Source of the DNA: FW021-bin31 sp964478125
GTDB taxonomy: Bacteria; Bacteroidota; Bacteroidia; Chitinophagales; Chitinophagaceae
DNA length: 18,751 nt
Reading direction: 5' to 3'
Assembly: GCA_964478125.1 (NCBI GenBank)
Contig: CAYZGR010000061.1
Span: 1-18,751, forward strand
Positions 14,501 through 18,751 of this stretch are shown here, piece by piece (within the stretch, counting starts at the first letter, position 1; the number at the start of each line of letters is the position of its first letter). The position numbers and the translations under genes were made by a program. The notes below the pieces were generated by a model. It was not told the origin of the DNA, ran no database searches, and saw only the letters and a program-made list of their open reading frames with translations.

Positions 14501-17500
14501 CCTCTCTCTTTCGAGGTTATTGTTTGATGTTTTTCTTTTATCTTATGGTTGAGATGGAAGGTTTCTGGTTCTCCGGTATGGTTCAAGCGTTCGGATTCTT
14601 CAAAAACATAGGCCTTTTCCGAAGAGCCCAAATCCCACGCAACTTTATCTCCCGGTTGGGCATTAAACTCCTTTTTGTCGACCCAGAGTGCCTGGTGAAA
14701 AGGGATCTGCTTTTTATCGGAATTGTATACCTGTACAAACTGGCTATCGGTTACAAAATGCCCGTATTTGTCTTTTGCCAGCACTTTGATCAGGTACCAG
14801 CCTGAAACCAGATTGCCATAATAAAAACGCATCTTTCCGTTGGCCTTTGTCGTGTCGTTAGCCACAAAAACAGGACGACCTTTTTCCCAGCTTTTAGGGT
14901 CGGCTTCCCCCTTATATTCATCATGTGGAAAATACTGCAGGTATTCTTTTTTATCCATAATGAACTGATCGGGTTGAGGCCAGAACCGCTCCCGGATAAA
15001 CCGGTCGGGCGCCTTTAACGCGTACATGCTCACAGCAACCGGTGTTTTAACAAATTTGCCTCTTAAATCGGTACTGCTCAGGTACAGGGTATCCAGCTCT
15101 TCATAATCCGCCTTTTCGGCCATTTCAAGATGGAGGAGGAGGCTTTTGTCTCCAATAGGCAGCTGGTAGCTGTAATGATGGCTCTCCCCGCTAATACTGG
15201 TCACATCCAATGCGATTTCATAGTTAAAAATCCTGTTGCCCCGGGGCACTTCCTCATCGGGAAGCGCCGCGAACTGAATCTGGAACCGTCCGGAATGATC
15301 CGTTTTGATCTCACCCTGTTTGATCGTGGCATTGGGAGTATGGGGATAAATGGGAGTAGGGAGGTAAGTCCGATATCTGGGGATGATATAAGGCTTACGG
15401 ATGACCTGATATTTAATAACCGCCCCTCCCTCCGGGCTTCCGTTATAGCCCATAACGCTACCCGATATCCCGGCCGTATCTCCCAATTGAAGATTATGAG
15501 AAACACTGTCCCATTCCAGATCATAGGTCGGACGTTTATATGCTTCTACCGAGAAATATTGATAGGTCTGCAGGCTGTCAATTGACAAGTGCATCCGGCC
15601 ATTCATTAAAGCGGAGGGAAGGTGAAAAGTACCTGCAAAAGAACCGAATGCATTGGTTTTTAGTTTTAAGGAATCTATTTTTTGGTTGTTGGCATCTAAT
15701 AAAAAGACTTGAGCCACATGGCCCTGAACCACCTCGCTTTTACCGGCATCGGATTGTTTTTGTATAACCAGGCCCTTGAAGTAGAGTTCCTGCCCGGGGC
15801 GGTATATAGAGCGGTCGGTGAATAAAAAGCCTTTCAATGCATTTTCTTTTTCGGATCCGGAAGAAACCAGGTAAGGGGTGTGATTGAATCGCCCGATAAA
15901 TAAATGGTCTTGCTTTTTAGAGATCTCGGGGATAAAATAGCGGTTATTGTCATTTGTGGTCGTCAGGCGGAGGAATCCTTTCTTGTCCGTTTTGTATTTT
16001 TCTCCTTCTTTCCATTCATATTTTCTGCTGTTTTCGTTATAATACCGTTTCCATATTCTGACCCTGGCTTTCTTGACGGGTTTGCCGCTTACCCGGTTTA
16101 TCACGACGAGGTTCCCGTTGTTATCTGAGATATAACTCAGGTTAGATACGGAGAAGCTTATAAATGCAACGGGCGCTTGTTTTTCATTAAAGCCGGCCTT
16201 TGTAGAAGCTAGGAGCGCATATCGTCCGGGAGGCAGGGCATTTACTTTCATTTCGGCGCTGTGTGATTGATAATCGGCAGGGAGCGGAAACTCCGCTGTC
16301 CAGTGATCCTGTGTTTCTTTTTGCAGCAACTGTTCTAAACTGAGCTTTTTACCGTTTATGAGTTCCGGTTCCGGCTCCAGCTTTACCAACCGGAACCAAA
16401 CTTTTGATGCATTTTTATATTGCACCCAAACCCGAAAGGGTTTATTCGGAACATTTACCCGCTCTGCCTTTAATGAGAGGGCAGGACGCAGAATAGCGGT
16501 TTCCAGTTTCCTGCAATGAACGTTGTAGTCGTTAACAAGGGTGTCCGGGGCTTTTTTACATAGCGTTAAAGCGGTTTTTAAGGCCCAACGATGTTCGGGC
16601 TGTTTTGTCGCATCGTAAGTGATCCCTTTCCTATAATACCAATCGGCCAAGAGATAGAGCGCTTTTGACCTTACGGGAGAGGGATACTGATCAATGATAT
16701 CCTGTAGCGCCGTTTTATACAGGCTGTCTTTGCGGGACATCACTGCTTCACTATAAATAAATTTCAGGCGGTCCAGGTCAAGGTCGATCAGGGCCTCTTT
16801 GCCGGTATCTTGAAGATGAAAACGGATCAGGTCCTGATAAAGGTTTAAGGCTTGCCAGGATAAGGATGTAGAATCCGGGGTATGAAAGACTTTTTTACTG
16901 AATATTTTTGCCGGTGCGAAAGCCGCCGGATCGTTAATGACAAATCGTTGGGCCGGATGGGTGAGAGAAGATTCATCGGAGGTGAAATAGGCCAATGCAT
17001 TATGCGCCAGGATATCATATAGAGAAGGCCTTAAGCGCAGTGCATTTTTACCGGTATCTATCAGTATGGTATAATCCTTTACGAGTATCTTCTTTAGGGT
17101 ATCTTTCTGTTTAAGAGATTGCTGAAACAGGAAACTAATATGGTCATAAAAATGAGATAAGCTCCATGTGGTAAGGGGTTCTTTATCTTCAGTTGTTGAA
17201 CGGGAGCGGTTGAGCAGGGCATATCTGTTCTGATGAACATAACCCAGGTACAGGTTTGCAGCTAAATTTTGCAGCAGGGCTTTAGGAATGCCTTCCGCTT
17301 TTTGTGCGAGTGAATCTACTGCGTTAATATTTTTTACCGTAGCGTTTTCCTCGATCTGATCCGTGTACTTGAGGCGGTAGATAAGCGCCTTGAGCTGTTG
17401 CTGCCCGTTCCCTCCTTTACTAGCCTGTTTATAAATTTTGACAACCAGGTCCTGTGCGGTTTTTGTCAGTCCCTTTTTTTCTGCCTCTTTTACTTTTTCC

Positions 17501-17601
17501 CATTGCTGTTGGTACTCCTGGCGAGACTGTGCGGATAGGCTCAATACATTAACGTGTAAAATAAAAAAAATGATGAGGAGAAGATAAATAGGATGTTTCA
17601 T
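11569..17601 (-). CDS. Exported alpha-2-macroglobulin-like protein lacking the thioester motif
   Basis: Alpha-2-macroglobulins are large protease-trapping proteins; bacterial forms act in the periplasm. I start at the ATG at 17599-17601 (2010 residues), because it opens a signal peptide of about 24 residues ending L-S-A; an open stretch of 39 codons upstream looks non-coding. No lipobox cysteine follows. Domains, numbered from this start: a helical repeat-like region (about 25-370); macroglobulin beta domains, including T-D-R-S-I-Y-R-P-G-Q (595-604); a bait-region domain (about 970-1140); an Ala/Pro/Glu-rich linker (1205-1233); the A2M domain, with F-F-Y-P-Q-L then L-T-R-W-K-L (about 1236-1330); an alpha-toroid thioester-type domain (about 1441-1790); and a receptor-binding-like C-terminus with L-P-K-G-T-Y-V-F. 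At the thioester position the sequence is S-A-D-A (1467-1470) instead of C-x-E-Q. No penicillin-binding protein gene is adjacent. Confidence 0.9.
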   Translation of the reverse strand: MKHPIYLLLIIFFILHVNVLSLSAQSRQEYQQQWEKVKEAEKKGLTKTAQDLVVKIYKQASKGGNGQQQLKALIYRLKYTDQIEENATVKNINAVDSLAQKAEGIPKALLQNLAANLYLGYVHQNRYALLNRSRSTTEDKEPLTTWSLSHFYDHISFLFQQSLKQKDTLKKILVKDYTILIDTGKNALRLRPSLYDILAHNALAYFTSDESSLTHPAQRFVINDPAAFAPAKIFSKKVFHTPDSTSLSWQALNLYQDLIRFHLQDTGKEALIDLDLDRLKFIYSEAVMSRKDSLYKTALQDIIDQYPSPVRSKALYLLADWYYRKGITYDATKQPEHRWALKTALTLCKKAPDTLVNDYNVHCRKLETAILRPALSLKAERVNVPNKPFRVWVQYKNASKVWFRLVKLEPEPELINGKKLSLEQLLQKETQDHWTAEFPLPADYQSHSAEMKVNALPPGRYALLASTKAGFNEKQAPVAFISFSVSNLSYISDNNGNLVVINRVSGKPVKKARVRIWKRYYNENSRKYEWKEGEKYKTDKKGFLRLTTTNDNNRYFIPEISKKQDHLFIGRFNHTPYLVSSGSEKENALKGFLFTDRSIYRPGQELYFKGLVIQKQSDAGKSEVVQGHVAQVFLLDANNQKIDSLKLKTNAFGSFAGTFHLPSALMNGRMHLSIDSLQTYQYFSVEAYKRPTYDLEWDSVSHNLQLGDTAGISGSVMGYNGSPEGGAVIKYQVIRKPYIIPRYRTYLPTPIYPHTPNATIKQGEIKTDHSGRFQIQFAALPDEEVPRGNRIFNYEIALDVTSISGESHHYSYQLPIGDKSLLLHLEMAEKADYEELDTLYLSSTDLRGKFVKTPVAVSMYALKAPDRFIRERFWPQPDQFIMDKKEYLQYFPHDEYKGEADPKSWEKGRPVFVANDTTKANGKMRFYYGNLVSGWYLIKVLAKDKYGHFVTDSQFVQVYNSDKKQIPFHQALWVDKKEFNAQPGDKVAWDLGSSEKAYVFEESERLNHTGEPETFHLNHKIKEKHQTITSKERGGLLKHYVAVKYNRIYTEDIKINVPWKNKQLHISYKTFRDHLLPGEKETWEVKIEGPDKEKVSSELLASMYDLSLDNFVPHHWNKPEALYPLLQGKIQWEGSGNFSEKSSNGTYKPAPVSYPDLSIVYPSLKNFGYHPGNRVLRYFGNAVSNGRNLSLERQPALKKNAIANRTVAPEAPAPEAQAGDKAERETPEQPAPIKTRKDFRETAFFYPQLHTDDSGNISFTFTTPEALTRWKLMLWAHTKDLEFGYSEREAVTQKPLMIQMNAPRFVRQGDTLVLSARISNLSDKSQEGTATLSFKNEVTGKTISLGADNDKYFNVNAGQNAAVTWLIPIPDHFDGALTYIINARAADFSDGEQDVIPVLTNKAALTESLPLHFSGNGTHQLQWSVVGKGADPKEKIQPEGITVEYTGNPIWYAVQALPFLDNNTRNSADALFRKIYANALSSYTALHIPHFKETMQDWLQRDSTALKSPLQKNEELKNVLLEETPWVVQAQKEAAQKAEVAHWYGREDTQLRLQNTLSALRKMQRSNGGFSWFKDMPDDRLITQQIIAGIGHMKALHAWPRLGSNDLRQIITKAIPYLDARMKEDYERLQENKKSKSVLTPTAIQYLYARSFFRNIKLNDSVRTAYRYFLKQARTDWPQQNIYLKAQLALTFHRLDSNKLAQAILRSITEHAIHDKNGGMYWKQQAAPLYWYQNPIEMQAACIEAYKAIGADSKTINALRTWLLSQKQTQYWGRRKATADAVYALLLTGTEWTDSKIHVQLQLGQKSYDLGARDKEGLQYQKFFIPATDIDPDMQNIRVKITGAAQDQPSWGALYFQYFENMNRVKKGENRSLHINRRISLETPTGSGPVLSPVSSENTLQVGDKVQVRLIVKAERDMDFVHLKDVRASCMEPLQVLSGYQRENGVGYYSTVSDAAVHFYFRHLPKGTYVFTYPVYITQKGNFTGGLSQIECLYAPEIRAHSEGVRLHIK

Positions 17602-17796
17602 CTTTTGATTTTCCTGTTTTAAATTTATAAAGCAGTGTTTATTACCAGGATGAAAAAGGAAAAAGATTCCATAAAGCCAGGTCGTGATTACCGGATAAGT
17701 GTATTCTTCCTTTTCCATTCATTAAGGTGAATACGGGGGGTTATCAAAAATCAGGCCTTATCCGCCTGTTCCATTGAAGGGAAAAAGAGAATAGAT

Positions 17797-17830
17797 AAAG
17801 AAAACCCATCTCTGTGCTCTATGAGATGGG
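17797..17830 (-). terminator. Intrinsic terminator of sucD
   Basis: On the minus strand CCCATCTC (17823-17830) and GAGATGGG (17805-17812) make an 8-base stem around a 10-base loop. TTTTCTTT (17797-17804) follows directly. It sits about 20 bases past the sucD stop and separates it from the macroglobulin gene. In the remaining 17602-17796 I see no good match to TAnnTTTG on the minus strand. A weak AGGA lies about 10 bases before the macroglobulin ATG. Confidence 0.75.
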
Positions 17831-17852
17831 ATTAAAACGCTTTTCTCCAGCC

Positions 17853-18725
17853 TTAATTTTTTAAAGCTTCGGCCATGGATGTCCCGATGTCTGCAGGGCT
17901 GTCTACCACGTGAATGCCACATTCGCGCATGATCTTCATTTTTGCGGCAGCTGTGTCTTCTTTGCCGCCGATGATAGCTCCTGCATGGCCCATACGGCGT
18001 CCGGGAGGAGCGGTCTGTCCGGCGATGAAACCCACGACCGGCTTTTTATGATTCTCTTTTATCCAGCGCGCAGCCTCTGCTTCCATGTTTCCTCCGATCT
18101 CGCCGATCACTACGATGCCTTCCGTATCATCATCCTCCATCAGTAACTGCACCGCTTCCTTTGTGGGGGTTCCGATGATGGGATCGCCTCCTATGCCGAT
18201 GGCGGTAGAAACCCCCAAACCGGCTTTTACGACCTGGTCTGCCGCCTCATAGGTCAGGGTTCCGGATTTGGAAACAATGCCGATCTTCCCGGGATGGAAC
18301 ACAAAGCCCGGCATGATGCCGACTTTACATTCTCCTGCAGTGATCACGCCGGGACAATTGGGACCTATGAGCCGGGTGTTTTTTCCTTCAAGGTATTTTT
18401 TTGCTTTCACCATGTCTTGAGTGGGAATCCCCTCCGTGATACAAACGATCAATTCCAGTCCGGCTTCGGCAGCTTCCATGATGGCATCCGATGCGAAGGC
18501 GGGAGGCACAAAAATGATGGAGACATGGGCCCCTGTATTTTCTACCGCTTCTTCCACGGTATTGAACACGGGGCGGTCCAGGTGTTTTTGGCCGCCTTTC
18601 TTGGGGGTCACCCCCCCGACAACCTGCGTGCCGTATTCAATCATTTGAGAAGCATGGAAGGTGCCTTCTGTGCCTGTAAATCCCTGAACAAGGATCTTAC
18701 TTTCTTTGTTTACTAATACGCTCAT
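17853..18725 (-). CDS. sucD: Succinyl-CoA synthetase alpha subunit (SucD)
   Basis: With the beta subunit SucC this enzyme makes succinate and ATP or GTP from succinyl-CoA in the TCA cycle. The 290-residue product has the usual length. The N-terminal CoA-binding domain carries G-F-T-G-T-E-G at 15-21. G-P-N-C-P-G lies at 121-126. The phosphorylated active-site histidine is His247 in G-R-R-M-G-H-A-G-A. The ligase domain is intact to the end. The ATG at 18723-18725 fits the conserved start M-S-V-L-V-N-K. No Shine-Dalgarno sequence is seen, and only 26 bases upstream are present, so whether sucC precedes it cannot be judged. A strong terminator follows, so the gene ends its transcription unit. Confidence 0.97.
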   Translation of the reverse strand: MSVLVNKESKILVQGFTGTEGTFHASQMIEYGTQVVGGVTPKKGGQKHLDRPVFNTVEEAVENTGAHVSIIFVPPAFASDAIMEAAEAGLELIVCITEGIPTQDMVKAKKYLEGKNTRLIGPNCPGVITAGECKVGIMPGFVFHPGKIGIVSKSGTLTYEAADQVVKAGLGVSTAIGIGGDPIIGTPTKEAVQLLMEDDDTEGIVVIGEIGGNMEAEAARWIKENHKKPVVGFIAGQTAPPGRRMGHAGAIIGGKEDTAAAKMKIMRECGIHVVDSPADIGTSMAEALKN

Positions 18726-18751
18726 GGTGAATAAAAACTGATTTTTGATAT

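Noticed and set aside
17602..17718. 39-codon upstream extension of the macroglobulin gene
   Set aside because: It would bury the signal peptide inside the protein. The ATG at 17601 directly precedes a normal signal sequence and has a weak ribosome-binding site.
1..18751. A new defence, mobile or biosynthetic gene system
   Set aside because: Every sizeable gene has a recognisable, mostly housekeeping family. There are no integrase, transposase, CRISPR repeat or tRNA sequences, and no cluster of unknown genes. The macroglobulin-like gene is unusual but stands alone.

Overview
This window is chromosomal DNA from a member of the Bacteroidota, probably in or near the Chitinophagales/Sphingobacteriales; the rank below phylum is a guess. 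The main evidence is the gene order mutY-ssb-gldE-gldD facing an HU/IHF-type gene, the hallmark gliding/secretion locus of that phylum. Promoter-like TAnnTTTG boxes, the -7 element of the Bacteroidota housekeeping sigma factor, lie upstream of several genes. Few genes have a strong Shine-Dalgarno sequence. I see no phage, transposase, CRISPR, tRNA or rRNA. Nearly all the DNA is packed with housekeeping genes, and the longest gap between genes is about 250 bases.

Layout. (1) 1-111: a GC-rich stretch downstream of gldD with short internal repeats. (2) 112-3648, minus strand: mutY, ssb, gldE and gldD, read in that order. ssb and gldE overlap, and gldE and gldD are 6 bases apart. (3) 3754-5591, plus strand: an HU/IHF-like DNA-binding protein, then a UDP-glucose 6-dehydrogenase of the type also found in animals. 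(4) 5592-5760: a convergent gap holding a long inverted repeat. (5) 5761-7445, minus strand: rsmA, then an overlapping D-2-hydroxyacid dehydrogenase. (6) 7569-8639, plus strand: pdxA, ending 9 bases from (7) galE-dprA on the minus strand, 8649-10794. (8) 10990-11463, plus strand: a small YkuK/DUF458-type RNase H-fold protein. A near-ideal bidirectional terminator separates it from (9) 11569-17601, minus strand: a 2010-residue exported alpha-2-macroglobulin-like protein. (10) 17853-18725, minus strand: sucD with its own terminator.

How the genes relate. Most are unlinked housekeeping functions: DNA repair and single-strand binding (mutY, ssb), nucleoid structure (HU), natural transformation or DNA uptake (dprA), ribosome maturation (rsmA), vitamin B6 synthesis (pdxA), nucleotide-sugar supply (UDP-glucose dehydrogenase, galE) and the TCA cycle (sucD). 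GldD and GldE belong to the gliding/type IX secretion machinery of this phylum.

The most unusual gene is the alpha-2-macroglobulin-like protein. It has the expected domain order, but its thioester site reads S-A-D-A where family members normally have C-x-E-Q. It therefore cannot trap proteases covalently. I found no convincing new multi-gene system. The other points worth a second look are the 93-base inverted repeat after the UDP-glucose dehydrogenase, the SSB lacking its acidic C-terminal tip, and the repeat-bearing GC-rich left edge.
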